Part shown: piece after piece, positions 33,089 to 41,383 of the stretch | Numbering within the stretch: the stretch's first letter is position 1 | Layout of the letters: the number at the start of each line of letters is the position of its first letter | NCBI RefSeq assembly: GCF_004299445.1 | Contig: NZ_SCTC01000037.1 | Coordinates: 62,001-126,000 of the forward strand | DNA length: 64,000 nucleotides | Reading direction: 5' to 3' | Source: Phenylobacterium sp. | GTDB taxonomy: Bacteria > Pseudomonadota > Alphaproteobacteria > Caulobacterales > Caulobacteraceae | The notes under the pieces: generated by a model | Database searches by the model: none | Told to the model about the DNA's origin: nothing | What the model saw: the letters and a program-made list of their open reading frames with translations, nothing else | Made by a program: the position numbers and the translations under genes

Positions 33089-34066
33089 CGCCACCGGCGT
33101 GAACGCCGCGTCGCGGGACCGTTCCGGGAAGTCGTGGTGCAGGATGGCCGCGCGCCCGATCAGCACGAAGTCGGCGCCCTTCTCCAGCATCTCGGCGGCG
33201 ATGGCGGGCGAGGTGACCTTGCCGGCCACGCCCAGGCGGACGCCGCCGCGCGGCAGCTCGGTGAAGTAGCTCATCAGGCTCTTGCCCTTGAACTCTTCCT
33301 CGACCGGCTCCTTGAAGACATCCCACAGCGACATGTCGAGATAGTCGATCTTGCCGTCCGCGAGGATCCTGCGGGCGATCTCGATGATCTCGGCCAGCTT
33401 CAGGCCGAACCGCTCGGGCGACAGGCGCAGGCCCAGCTGGAAGTCGGGGCGGGTGCGCGCGCGCACGCCGTCGATGATCTCGTGGATGATCCGCGCGCGG
33501 TTCTCGACCGAGCCGCCGTAGCGGTCGTCGCGCCTGTTGATCTCGGGCGAGAGGAACTGGGCCAGGATGTAGCCGTGGGCGCCGTGGATCTCGACGCCGT
33601 CGAATCCGGCCTTCTCGGATCGGACGGCGGCGGCGACGAAGTCTTCCACCAGCTGCTCGACCTCGGCCAGTGACAGGCCGCGGGCGCCCGTCTCGGGATC
33701 GTCGGACGCGCTCACCGGCGTGCCGACGAGGTCCTTGGGCGAGCGGTTCCCGGCATGGTGGAGCTGGACCGAGGACACGCTGTTGTGACGCCTGATCTCG
33801 GCGGCGAGCCGGGTGAGCCCCTCGAGATGCTGGTCGCCGAACACCCCAAGCTGGCCGGGAAAGCCCTGGCCGACGGCCTGGACGTGGGCGGCGCAGGTCA
33901 TGGTGAGGCCGAAGCCGCCCTTGGCCCGCAGGGTCAGCCAGTTGAACTCGGCGTCCGACAGCGTCCCGTCCGGGTGGCTCTGCGTGTTGGTGAGCGGCGC
34001 CAGCATGAAGCGGTTCTTCAGCGCGGGGCCACGGGCCAGGGTCAGGGGAGAGAACAGGTCGGCCAA
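32993..34066 (-). CDS. NADH:flavin oxidoreductase (Old Yellow Enzyme family)
   Basis: 357 aa with a TTG start at 34066 ('LADLFSPLTLARGPALKNRF'), chosen because CCGGAGC lies about 7 bases upstream; a GTG at 34117 is the alternative and no ATG exists near the domain start. FMN barrel: 'MLAPLTNTQSHPDGTLSDAE', 'SVQLHHAGNRSP', 'GFDGVEIHGAHGYILAQFLS' (substrate-binding HGAHGY), 'NRRDDRYGGSVENRARI' and 'AEMLEKGADFVLIGRAAIL'. Reduces activated C=C bonds with NAD(P)H. It has no [4Fe-4S] extension, so it is the single-domain form. Confidence 0.88.
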   Translation of the reverse strand: MADLFSPLTLARGPALKNRFMLAPLTNTQSHPDGTLSDAEFNWLTLRAKGGFGLTMTCAAHVQAVGQGFPGQLGVFGDQHLEGLTRLAAEIRRHNSVSSVQLHHAGNRSPKDLVGTPVSASDDPETGARGLSLAEVEQLVEDFVAAAVRSEKAGFDGVEIHGAHGYILAQFLSPEINRRDDRYGGSVENRARIIHEIIDGVRARTRPDFQLGLRLSPERFGLKLAEIIEIARRILADGKIDYLDMSLWDVFKEPVEEEFKGKSLMSYFTELPRGGVRLGVAGKVTSPAIAAEMLEKGADFVLIGRAAILHHDFPERSRDAAFTPVALPVTAEYLANEGLSPAFVQYMSAWPGFVQAA

Positions 34067-34289
34067 GGCAGGCTCCGGGAATGCAGGTTTCGGTGCGAGA
34101 TACCGGCCTTCCGTCACGGACGGCAAACGAGCCTTTCTGCAAGCGCGTACAGAGCTGAACCTCGCTCCTCTAGGCAAGGGGGGCAGGAGGTCGAGATGAC
34201 AACTCGGCCGCCGTCCGCCTCCCGCTCGCGCTGATCTTCGAAGCCATACGAGAGTACGGCGCTGACGCGCCACCGCGGCTGACGCGCCT

Positions 34290-35087
34290 TCATCCCGCTT
34301 CCGCGGCGATGAAGATGGGGCCGCCGACGATGTCATAGCGGCCGTCGTCGGCCGGGCGCAGGGCCGTGATCTGCATGACGGGCGGCGCGCCTGCGACCTT
34401 GCCCAATCGGCTGCCTTGCGGGATCGCCAGGCGCGGGCGGTGTTCGCTGGAGAGGCTGGTCAGGGCGCGGCGGATGGCCGGGCCCTGGGCCCGGAACGGC
34501 AGCGGCTCGGAGAGCGCCGCGAGGGGCCGCGCGTAGAGGCCCACCAGCCAGTAGCGTTCGCCGCGGGTGACGAAGGCGTAGCCGGCGTGGGTGTGGGTGG
34601 GGCGCAGCAGGTTCTTCCAGTGACCGGTGCTGCCCTTCAGGCGCTGCAGCATCTGGCCGGCGCTGGTCGGCGGGCCGCGGTGGTAGGCGATGTTTTCGGA
34701 CGGCGAGCCGATGGTCGTGCGGCCCAGCAGCCAGAGCCGGTGGCTGGGGTCGAAGCCCTCGGGCGAGAGGTGCTCGACGTAGGACCGCTGGGCCAGGTCG
34801 CCGGCGTGGGCGAGGGCGGAGGCGGCCAGCTCGTCGTGCCAGATAACCGGCGGCGAACCGGCGTCGCGGCGGATGCGGTTGGTCAGGTCCAGCATCGCCC
34901 GGCCGGTGGCCGGGTCGGCGCGGCCGCCGCCGATGTCGTCGAGGCGGGCGCGCAGGCGGGTCTCGTAAGCGGTCCAGGCGGCGGGGTCGGTGGCGGCGGG
35001 CGCGGAGTCGGTGACGACCTGAGCGAGCGCCGGGGCCGCGCAGGCCGACAGGGCGGCGCCCAGGACGGTCCGCCGCGCGAGGCTCAC
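34290..35087 (-). CDS. Exported CAP-domain protein
   Basis: 265 aa. N-terminal signal with twin Arg ('LARRTVLGAALSACAAPALA'), cleaved near residue 22. CAP (SCP/PR1/YkwD) domain: 'MLDLTNRIRRDAGSPPVIWH', 'LAASALAHAGDLAQRSYVEH', 'ENIAYHRGPPTSAGQMLQRL', 'GSTGHWKNLLRPTHTHAGYA'. Bacterial CAP proteins are secreted with mostly unknown roles. The C-terminal 80 residues ('LPFRAQGPAIRRALTSLSSE') are not a known domain. It is 10 bp downstream of the diheme cytochrome gene, so it is probably the third gene of that operon. Confidence 0.85.
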   Translation of the reverse strand: MSLARRTVLGAALSACAAPALAQVVTDSAPAATDPAAWTAYETRLRARLDDIGGGRADPATGRAMLDLTNRIRRDAGSPPVIWHDELAASALAHAGDLAQRSYVEHLSPEGFDPSHRLWLLGRTTIGSPSENIAYHRGPPTSAGQMLQRLKGSTGHWKNLLRPTHTHAGYAFVTRGERYWLVGLYARPLAALSEPLPFRAQGPAIRRALTSLSSEHRPRLAIPQGSRLGKVAGAPPVMQITALRPADDGRYDIVGGPIFIAAEAG

Positions 35088-35097
35088 GCGGGGGCGC

Positions 35098-36153
35098 TCA
35101 TTGCGGCTTCATGCCGGCGATCCAGTCGCGGACCAGCGCCAGTCCCTCGTCGTGCGTCAGGGTGCGGCCGAGCTCGGGCATCATCACGCCGGGCTCGTTC
35201 GAGGCCATGCGGTAGACCAGGATCGAGGCGTCCGGGCGGCCGGGCTCGATCCCGACCTTGAGGTTGCCCGACCCACGGCCCGCCGCCACTGGCCCCTTAC
35301 CGACGCCCAGTTGCGGCGGACGTTGCTCTTCCACCCCCAGGAAGAGACCTGAGTTCGACGCGATGGCCCGGGGCCCGTGACAGTGGGCGCAGTTGGCGTC
35401 GAGGTAGGCGCGGGCGCGGGCCTCGACGGGCTCGGCCGGGTCGTCCCAGCGCGCGGTCCGGGGCGCGGCCGCCGGCTTCGGAGCGCCCGACAGGACGCCG
35501 GTTCGCGACCAGTGCGCCAGCTGGTTCTCGCGCCCCGTCTCGTAAGCGAAGTCGCCGTTGAGGTTGCGCGCCTTGGGCCCGATCGGCGTCACCGCCTTGT
35601 CGAGCTGGTGACACTCCTTGCACTGGTTCTGGTTGGGAACGGCGTAGTCGACGTGGCGGGTCTGGCCCCGGCTGTCGACGAAGCTGACGTCCAGGCGCGC
35701 GCCGGCGCGCTTCAGCACCGCCTCGGTCTGGGCGGCGTTCCAGACGTAGGTCTGGGCGACCCAGCCGTCGCGCTTACGGATCAGGAGGCGGGTCTCGAGG
35801 TAGCGGACGTTCTCGCTCGGCCGCCGGAAGTCCGCCGGATAGGCGAAGGTCTTCACCAGCGTCGCGCCGACGGGGAAGTCCAGCACGCCGTCGGCCCGGT
35901 ACTTCGCCTTGGTCCCCGGCGGCAGGTAGAGAAAGCGGAACTTCTCCGCGTAGTCGGTGAACAGCGGGGTGTTCAGCGCATAGGGCGTCAGGCCGCCGTT
36001 CGGCGTGCGGCCGGCCTCATCCCGGAACAGCCGGTAGTCGGCCAGCTTCGGCGCGGGGGCCTCCGCCAGCAGGGCGTCCAGCGCCACCGCCTGCGGATCG
36101 GGCGCAGCGCCCAGGCAGGCGATCGCGGCCAGGACGGCGGCCAGGCGCTTCAA
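35098..36153 (-). CDS. SO2930/HNE_0200-type diheme c-type cytochrome
   Basis: 351 aa, exported (signal 'LAAVLAAIACLGAAP'). Two heme-binding motifs: CKECH at 178-182 and CAHCH at 255-259. N-terminal half is non-heme beta-rich ('NTPLFTDYAEKFRFLYLPPG', 'FPVGATLVKTFAYP'). The pattern matches a named orphan family that, as I recall, always sits next to a parallel beta-helix protein, as here (3-bp gap). A redox role on a periplasmic partner is suspected; function is unknown. Confidence 0.88.
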   Translation of the reverse strand: MKRLAAVLAAIACLGAAPDPQAVALDALLAEAPAPKLADYRLFRDEAGRTPNGGLTPYALNTPLFTDYAEKFRFLYLPPGTKAKYRADGVLDFPVGATLVKTFAYPADFRRPSENVRYLETRLLIRKRDGWVAQTYVWNAAQTEAVLKRAGARLDVSFVDSRGQTRHVDYAVPNQNQCKECHQLDKAVTPIGPKARNLNGDFAYETGRENQLAHWSRTGVLSGAPKPAAAPRTARWDDPAEPVEARARAYLDANCAHCHGPRAIASNSGLFLGVEEQRPPQLGVGKGPVAAGRGSGNLKVGIEPGRPDASILVYRMASNEPGVMMPELGRTLTHDEGLALVRDWIAGMKPQ

Positions 36154-36156
36154 GGG

Positions 36157-37380
36157 TTAGGCTCCGAGATCGGCCTGCGCCTTCGGCAGGACCACGGGCT
36201 TGGGCTCGGCCATCTCGGGCGTCGGATCGGGGATCACCGTCGTGGCCGTCACCGCCGGATTGGCCTTCTCCACCTGACCCGGGCCCGGCAGGCGCAGATT
36301 CAGCACCGGGCCGTCCAGCAGGCGGACCCGCACCGGCTCGGTCGTGCCGGGGAAGCTGGTGACCCCGTCCCACACGATCGGCGGGATGTCGGACTTGAGC
36401 ATCATCTTGATGAGCCCGCCGCCGGCGAACTTGGGATCGAAGCCGTTCTTGCCGATCCGGTTGTTCCGAACGACCACGTCGCGGGGCAGCGGGTTGTAGG
36501 ACTTGTCGTCGAAGCTCTGCGTGTAGCTGACCAGGATGACGCCGCTCGATGCGTTGCCGTCGATGTCGTTCTCGAACACGTGGACGTTGCGGTTCGCCAT
36601 GATCATCACGCCGGTGCCCATCGGCACGTTGGCGACGATGTTGCCCTTGGGGGCGAAGTTGGGCGTGTCGTTCTGGACGACCTTGTTGCGGAACAGGCGC
36701 GTCGAGTGGCCGCCCATCTGCGGCAGGTTGGGCAGGTCGAACACCAGGATGCCGCCGGTGTTGCGGGTGGCGACATTGTCGAACACGTCGGCGTTCATCG
36801 AGTTCTCGATCTCGATGCCGGCGACGTTGAACTCGGCGCGGCTGCGCTTGACGATGATGTTCCTGGACTGGCCCACATAGATCCCGGCGTCGGAGGCGCC
36901 GCGCACCACCACCCGGTCGACCAGAACGTTCGTGGAGGCGACCGGATAGACGCCGTAGGCCCCGTTGGTCTCCTTCGGCCCGCCGGTCCACTCGACCCGC
37001 AGGTTGATGAAGCTGATCTGGTCGGCGCCCTTGGATTTCACCCCGTCGCCCTTGGTGTCCTCGACGCCGAAGTCGCGGACCGTGACCTTGTCGGAGGTGA
37101 TGAGGAGGCCCTCACCCGCGCCCTTCTGGCCCTTGAACGACAGCACCGTGGCCTCGGGGCCCGCGCCCTTCACCGTCACGTTGTCCACGTCCAGCGACAG
37201 GCCGTCGGTCAGCTCGAAGCGACCGGCGCCCAGCGCCACCACATCGCCGGGCTTGGCGTCCAGCAGCGCGGTCTGGATGCGCTCCTGCGCGTCGGGCCCC
37301 GGCGCGACGGCGATCGTCTTGGCGTGGGCGGCGCCGGCCAGTGCGGTTGCAGCCAGCAGGGCGGTGGTGAAGCGGATCAT
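36157..37380 (-). CDS. Exported parallel beta-helix protein, partner of the diheme cytochrome
   Basis: 407 aa from the ATG at 37380 with signal peptide 'TTALLAATALAGAAHAK'. Right-handed parallel beta-helix built of about ten coils with repeated 'G-I-x-V' type strands ('GLLITSDKVTVRDFGVED', 'DAGIYVGQSRNIIVKRSRAE', 'GIEIENSMNADVFDNVA', 'GVMIMANRNVHVFENDIDG'). C-terminus 'PDPTPEMAEPKPVV' is Pro-rich. Such proteins bind or cut polysaccharide, but no lyase triad is obvious. It precedes the cytochrome gene in one operon and is divergent from a GNAT gene. Confidence 0.87.
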   Translation of the reverse strand: MIRFTTALLAATALAGAAHAKTIAVAPGPDAQERIQTALLDAKPGDVVALGAGRFELTDGLSLDVDNVTVKGAGPEATVLSFKGQKGAGEGLLITSDKVTVRDFGVEDTKGDGVKSKGADQISFINLRVEWTGGPKETNGAYGVYPVASTNVLVDRVVVRGASDAGIYVGQSRNIIVKRSRAEFNVAGIEIENSMNADVFDNVATRNTGGILVFDLPNLPQMGGHSTRLFRNKVVQNDTPNFAPKGNIVANVPMGTGVMIMANRNVHVFENDIDGNASSGVILVSYTQSFDDKSYNPLPRDVVVRNNRIGKNGFDPKFAGGGLIKMMLKSDIPPIVWDGVTSFPGTTEPVRVRLLDGPVLNLRLPGPGQVEKANPAVTATTVIPDPTPEMAEPKPVVLPKAQADLGA

Positions 37381-37468
37381 GACTTGGCCTCCCCGGCATC
37401 GTGACGTGCCGTTCAACTTTGAGGGTAGACGCTGTTCAGGGGGGGTCTGCAACCCCTAAGCTCCCCCG

Positions 37469-37897
37469 ATGAACGTCGAAACTCTGCGCATCGGGCCGGG
37501 CGACGCCGCAGTCCTGGAGCGGGTGGCCGAGGACGTCTTCGACGACGACATCGACCCGGCGAAACTCGCCGCCTATCTGGCCGCGCCCGGGCATATGATG
37601 ATCGTGGCCGTGTCGGACGGCGTGGTGGTGGGGCAGACCCGGGGCATGATCCAGTATCACCCCGACAAGCCCACCGAACTCTACATCGACAACCTGGGCG
37701 TAACGCCGGCCCGGCAGCGGGAGAGGATCGCCAGCCGCCTGCTGGACGAGCTGACCGCCTGGGGGCTGGAGCACGGGTGCGAGGGCGCCTGGGTGGCGAC
37801 CGAGATCGATAACGAACCGGCGCGCGCGCTCTACGGCCTGCGCGGCGCTGAGGGCGAGACCTTCGTCGGCTACTTCTACGCGTTCGACGACGACTAG
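37469..37897 (+). CDS. GNAT-family N-acetyltransferase
   Basis: 142 aa. Acetyl-CoA binding segment 'LYIDNLGVTPARQRERIASR' followed by 'LLDELTAWGLEHGCEGAWVA' and 'NEPARALYGLRGAEGETFVG' fit the GNAT fold. The length and ending resemble the small AAC(3)/AAC(6-prime)-like acetyltransferases, but resistance function cannot be claimed. The stop codon shares bases with the end of an AraC-like remnant on the other strand. Confidence 0.85.
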   Translation: MNVETLRIGPGDAAVLERVAEDVFDDDIDPAKLAAYLAAPGHMMIVAVSDGVVVGQTRGMIQYHPDKPTELYIDNLGVTPARQRERIASRLLDELTAWGLEHGCEGAWVATEIDNEPARALYGLRGAEGETFVGYFYAFDDD

Positions 37898-37980
37898 CGG
37901 CGGCTGTGGGCGCCAGGCCGCTCGCCCGTCCAGCGCTTGAACGCCCGGGAGAAGGCCGACGCGTCGGAGGCGATGAGCCC
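37894..37980 (-). pseudogene. AraC-family regulator, C-terminal remnant
   Basis: Only the last helix-turn-helix survives: 'SDASAFSRAFKRWTGERPG' followed by a stop (complement of 37894-37896). This matches the very conserved second HTH of AraC proteins. An ATG at 38010 gives a 38-aa ORF but nothing upstream resembles the rest of the family, since the DUF2306 gene begins at 38067. It is a relic of a regulator that was divergent to, and may once have controlled, the DUF2306 gene. Confidence 0.7.
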
Positions 37981-38066
37981 GGAGGTCATCGATCTGATTG
38001 CTGCGGTCATGGGCGCGGGAGGGGCCTCACACATACCCTGTGGCCTCCTGAAGTGAAGAGGCGCGA

Positions 38067-38903
38067 ATGGTGCAAGCCGCGACCGCCGGGCCGATTTTGC
38101 GCCCGGCGCCTGACAAGGTCCTGACCGTCACCGCCGGCGCCTGGCTGGCGACCGCGCTGATCGGCCAGTGGGCGTTCGTCACCTACATCCTGGCCAGCTA
38201 CGCCTGGCCGGCGGCCCAAGGAAATATCGCCGCCTGGGCCGACCGGGCGCTGAAGGGCTACGAACCGGGCGACACCGTGGGCAACCTGGTCTTCGGCGCC
38301 CATGTGATGATGGCCGCGGTGATGAGCTTCGGCGGCGCGCTGCAGTTGGTCCCGCAGATCCGGGCGCGGGCGCGCGGGTTCCACCGCTGGAACGGCCGCG
38401 TCTTCCTGGCCACGGCCTTCGCGATCAGCCTGGGCGGGCTCTACCTGGTCTGGGTGCGCCACGCGACCACCACCCTGGTGGGCGAGATCGCGATCACCCT
38501 CAACGCCCTGCTGATCTTCGGCTTCGGCGCGATGGCTTGGAAGACCGCTGTGGCGCGGGACATCGCGGCGCACCGGCGCTGGGCGATGCGCACCTTCATG
38601 GTCGCCAACGGCGTCTGGTTCATGCGCCTGGGCTACATGGCCTGGACGATCCTGAATCAGGGGCCGGTCGGCATGGGTGACAACCTCGAGGGCCCGTTCG
38701 ACGTCTTCCTGAGCTTCGCCGCCTACCTTGTGCCGCTGGCGGGCGTAGAGGCCTACCTGCGGATCCGCGACGGCGCGGGGCCGACCGGCAAGGCGGTTGC
38801 GGCCGGCGTTCTGATGGTGCTCACCGCGATCACCGCAGTGGGTGTTTTCGGGGCGGCGGCCTTCATGTGGGGCCCTCGGATCGTCCAGGCCCTGGCCGCC
38901 TAG
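38067..38903 (+). CDS. DUF2306 membrane protein
   Basis: 278 aa, seven or so membrane segments ('WLATALIGQWAFVTYILASY', 'VFGAHVMMAAVMSFGGALQL', 'FLATAFAISLGGLYLVWVRH', 'EIAITLNALLIFGFGAMAWK', 'FAAYLVPLAGVEAYL', 'GVLMVLTAITAVGVFGAAAF'). The 'HRWNGRVFLATAFAI' and 'AHRRWAMRTFMVANGVWFMR' motifs are the DUF2306 signature with conserved His and Arg. Such proteins resemble cytochrome-b-like helix bundles; function unknown. An AraC remnant lies just upstream. Confidence 0.87.
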   Translation: MVQAATAGPILRPAPDKVLTVTAGAWLATALIGQWAFVTYILASYAWPAAQGNIAAWADRALKGYEPGDTVGNLVFGAHVMMAAVMSFGGALQLVPQIRARARGFHRWNGRVFLATAFAISLGGLYLVWVRHATTTLVGEIAITLNALLIFGFGAMAWKTAVARDIAAHRRWAMRTFMVANGVWFMRLGYMAWTILNQGPVGMGDNLEGPFDVFLSFAAYLVPLAGVEAYLRIRDGAGPTGKAVAAGVLMVLTAITAVGVFGAAAFMWGPRIVQALAA

Positions 38904-38907
38904 GCCG

Positions 38908-39921
38908 TCAGGACCCCTTGGCGACGTAGGCGTCGATGTCGGCCAGGTGGCGGGCGATGGTCTGCGGCGGCAGGAACGAGCCGGTGAAGCTGTTCTTCGC
39001 CAGGGTGACCAGTTCGTCCTTCGTCAGGCCTAGGGCGTCGGAGGTCTGGGTCCAGTTTGCGCCGAGGTAGCCGCCGAAATAGGCCGGGTCGTCCGAGTTC
39101 AGCGTCGCCTTCAGGCCCAGGCCCAGCATCTTCTTGAGCGGGTGCGCCTTCAGATCGTGGACGACGCAGAGCTTGAGGTTCGAGAGCGGACAGACGGTCA
39201 GCGTCATGCCCTCCGCGACAAGGCGCTTCACGAGGGCGGCGTCTTCCAGCGCCCGGTTGCCGTGGTCGATCCGGTCGACGCCCAGGAGATCCAGGGCTTC
39301 CCAGACGTACGCGGGCGGGCCCTCCTCGCCGGCGTGGGCCACCAGCTTCAGGCCGCGCTCGCGCGAGGCCTTGAACACCCGGGCGAACTTCGACGGCGGA
39401 TGGCCGACTTCGGACGAATCCAGGCCCACGCCCATGATCCTGTCGAGATAGGGTTCGGCATCCTTCAGCGTGGCGAACGCGGCGTCCTCGTCCAGGTGCC
39501 GCAGGTAGCAGAGGATCAGGCTGGACGTGACGCCCAGGCTGGTCTCGGCCTCCTTCATCCCGGCCAGCAGCCCCTCGATCACCACCCTGAACGGCACGCC
39601 GCGGTCGGTGTGGGTCTGGGGGTCGAAGAACAGCTCGACGTGCTTGCAGCCGTCGGCCGCCACGCGCCGGAAGTAGGCCAGCGCCAGATCCTTGAAGTCG
39701 TCCTCCGTGATGAGCACGCCCGCGCCCTGGTAGTAGATGTCGAGGAAGTCCTGCAGGTTCGAGAAGGCGTAGGCGGCGCGCACGTCTTCCACCGACTTGA
39801 AGGGCAGTGCGATCCCGTTCCGTTTGCCCAGTTCGAACATCAGCTCGGGCTCGAGGCTGCCCTCGATATGCAGGTGCAGTTCGGCCTTGGGCAGGCCGCG
39901 GATGAAGTCGGCGGTGGTCAT
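38908..39921 (-). CDS. add: Adenosine/adenine deaminase
   Basis: 337 aa amidohydrolase. Zinc ligands His16 and His18 ('ELHLHIEGSLEP'), 'LVAHAGEEGPPAYVWEAL' with catalytic Glu and His, 'DRIDHGNRALED' and 'LNSDDPAYFGGYLGAN' with the final Asp. The last motif and 'SNLKLCVV' are typical of the adenine-deaminase (AAH1) branch of the family, so adenine may be the true substrate. Gene symbol add is conventional. It ends 5 bp from the convergent DUF2306 gene. Confidence 0.9.
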   Translation of the reverse strand: MTTADFIRGLPKAELHLHIEGSLEPELMFELGKRNGIALPFKSVEDVRAAYAFSNLQDFLDIYYQGAGVLITEDDFKDLALAYFRRVAADGCKHVELFFDPQTHTDRGVPFRVVIEGLLAGMKEAETSLGVTSSLILCYLRHLDEDAAFATLKDAEPYLDRIMGVGLDSSEVGHPPSKFARVFKASRERGLKLVAHAGEEGPPAYVWEALDLLGVDRIDHGNRALEDAALVKRLVAEGMTLTVCPLSNLKLCVVHDLKAHPLKKMLGLGLKATLNSDDPAYFGGYLGANWTQTSDALGLTKDELVTLAKNSFTGSFLPPQTIARHLADIDAYVAKGS

Positions 39922-39968
39922 GCGCCCACCTCACCGCGAAATGGCGGAGGGTCAAGGCGCAGCGCGCC

Positions 39969-40649
39969 TCAGGGTTTGCGGAAGCGCAACGCGAACTGGT
40001 CGGTCCGGCCGCGGATGGACGGGTCGAAGACGCTGGCGCTCCGAGGATCGGTGGGGTTGGCCAGGACGTCGCTCGCGGCCTCGAACACGAACCCCGCGGC
40101 CTCGACCTCGCGGCGGACCTGGGCCGGGTCGATGCGATGGAGCTGGTCGGGCTGGTCGCCCCGATGGTCGACGATCACATAGCGGCCACCCCGTTTCAGC
40201 GCCCTGAACACCGCCGCGTTGAACGCCGCCGGCGCGCCGGCCACGGCGTATCGGGTGTGCAGGTCGTGGTAGTTCTGCGCCGTGAACACCAGGTCCAACG
40301 GCTCGGGCGCGGCGAACGCTGTCGTGGCGCCCGTGAGGACCGTCACGTTCCTGAGCGGCGCGGCCGCCGCGTTGGCCCGGGCGTCGGTGAGATGGCCGGG
40401 CAGCAGCTTGACGATTTCGTCCGGCGGATAGGTGTAGACGCGGCCCTTCGCCCCCACGGCTGGCGACAGCACGCGGGTGAAGTAGCCGCCGCCGGGCGTG
40501 TATTCGGCCACCTTCCAGCCGGGCCGCACCTGGGCGAACGCCACCACCTCGGCGGGCCTGCGCATGGCGTCGCGCGCGCGGTCGGCGTCGGTTCGCCCCG
40601 GCGCGGTCAGCACCGCGGCGAGACCAGCAAGCAGGATCAGCACATTCAT
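39969..40649 (-). CDS. Exported class I SAM-dependent methyltransferase
   Basis: 226 aa from the ATG at 40649 with AGGAGGA upstream; an ATG at 40691 lacks this. It has a clear signal peptide ('MNVLILLAGLAAVLTAPGRT'), which is odd because SAM is cytoplasmic. SAM-binding loop 'VAEYTPGGGYFTRVLSP', then 'GRVYTYPPDEIVK', 'LDLVFTAQNYHDLHT' and 'RALKRGGRYVIVDHRGD'. Homologues with the same leader are common in Alphaproteobacteria and are of unknown role. The leader could be an uncleaved anchor. Confidence 0.85.
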   Translation of the reverse strand: MNVLILLAGLAAVLTAPGRTDADRARDAMRRPAEVVAFAQVRPGWKVAEYTPGGGYFTRVLSPAVGAKGRVYTYPPDEIVKLLPGHLTDARANAAAAPLRNVTVLTGATTAFAAPEPLDLVFTAQNYHDLHTRYAVAGAPAAFNAAVFRALKRGGRYVIVDHRGDQPDQLHRIDPAQVRREVEAAGFVFEAASDVLANPTDPRSASVFDPSIRGRTDQFALRFRKP

Positions 40650-40744
40650 CGGTCGTCCTCCTGCGCACGAGACGCCTGAACCTAGCCGCATTCGACAGGC
40701 TTGCGAGCGGCGCGGGCTCGTCTAGGGTCTGCCGCAACTGGGGA

Positions 40745-41383
40745 GTGTGCGTGCAGGGGGATAGCGTTGCGGTAGGGGGTGGCCCGGCGGCTGAGGCGAA
40801 GTTCGCCGCAGCCCATAAGGCGCTCCTGAACACGCCCGGCGTCCAGTTCGACTTCGCGGCGACGCCGGATCAGACGCCGCCCGACTGGCTGGAGCCGCTG
40901 ATACAGTTCATCGCCGCGATCGCTCCGGTGTTGCAGGTGCTGTTCTGGGGCGGCCTGGCGGTCGGCGCGCTGCTGATCATCTATTTCGTCGTCCGCGAGA
41001 TCGCGCCCGAGAGCTGGTTCCGGGGCAAGAAGACCGTGGTGCCGATCACCGATTGGCGGCCTGACGCGGGCAGGGCCCAGGCGCTGCTGGAAGACGCCGA
41101 CCGGCTGGCCGCGGACGGGCGGTTCGACGAGGCGATCCACATCCTCCTGTTCCGGTCGATCGACGACCTGGTGACGCGCCGGCCGGGCGTGGTGCAGCCG
41201 GCCCTGACCAGCCGCGACATCGCCACCCTCAAGGTGCTGCCCGAGGACGCCCGCGCCGCTTTCGCCCGGCTGGCCCAGGCGGTCGAGCGAACGTTCTTCG
41301 GCGGGCGGCCCGCGGACGCCGACGCCTTCTCGGTTGCGCGCGCGGACTACCAGGCCTTCGCCTTTGCCGAGGGCTGGCGATGA
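40745..41383 (+). CDS. DUF4129 membrane protein, first gene of MoxR operon
   Basis: 212 aa from the GTG at 40745 (an alternative GTG is 6 bases later). One central membrane helix ('QVLFWGGLAVGALLIIYFVV') then a cytoplasmic DUF4129 domain: 'LLEDADRLAADGRFDEAIHI', 'LLFRSIDDLVTRRPG', 'LTSRDIATLKVLPEDARAAF', 'AVERTFFGGRPAD'. These motifs recall the C-terminal part of transglutaminase-like membrane proteins in MoxR operons. Its stop overlaps the next gene's start (ATGA). Confidence 0.85.
   Translation: MCVQGDSVAVGGGPAAEAKFAAAHKALLNTPGVQFDFAATPDQTPPDWLEPLIQFIAAIAPVLQVLFWGGLAVGALLIIYFVVREIAPESWFRGKKTVVPITDWRPDAGRAQALLEDADRLAADGRFDEAIHILLFRSIDDLVTRRPGVVQPALTSRDIATLKVLPEDARAAFARLAQAVERTFFGGRPADADAFSVARADYQAFAFAEGWR

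Noticed and set aside
34117-34336. N-terminal extension of the Old Yellow Enzyme
   Set aside because: The extra residues upstream of the domain are Arg/Ser-rich and unlike the family; a TTG with a ribosome site fits the domain start.
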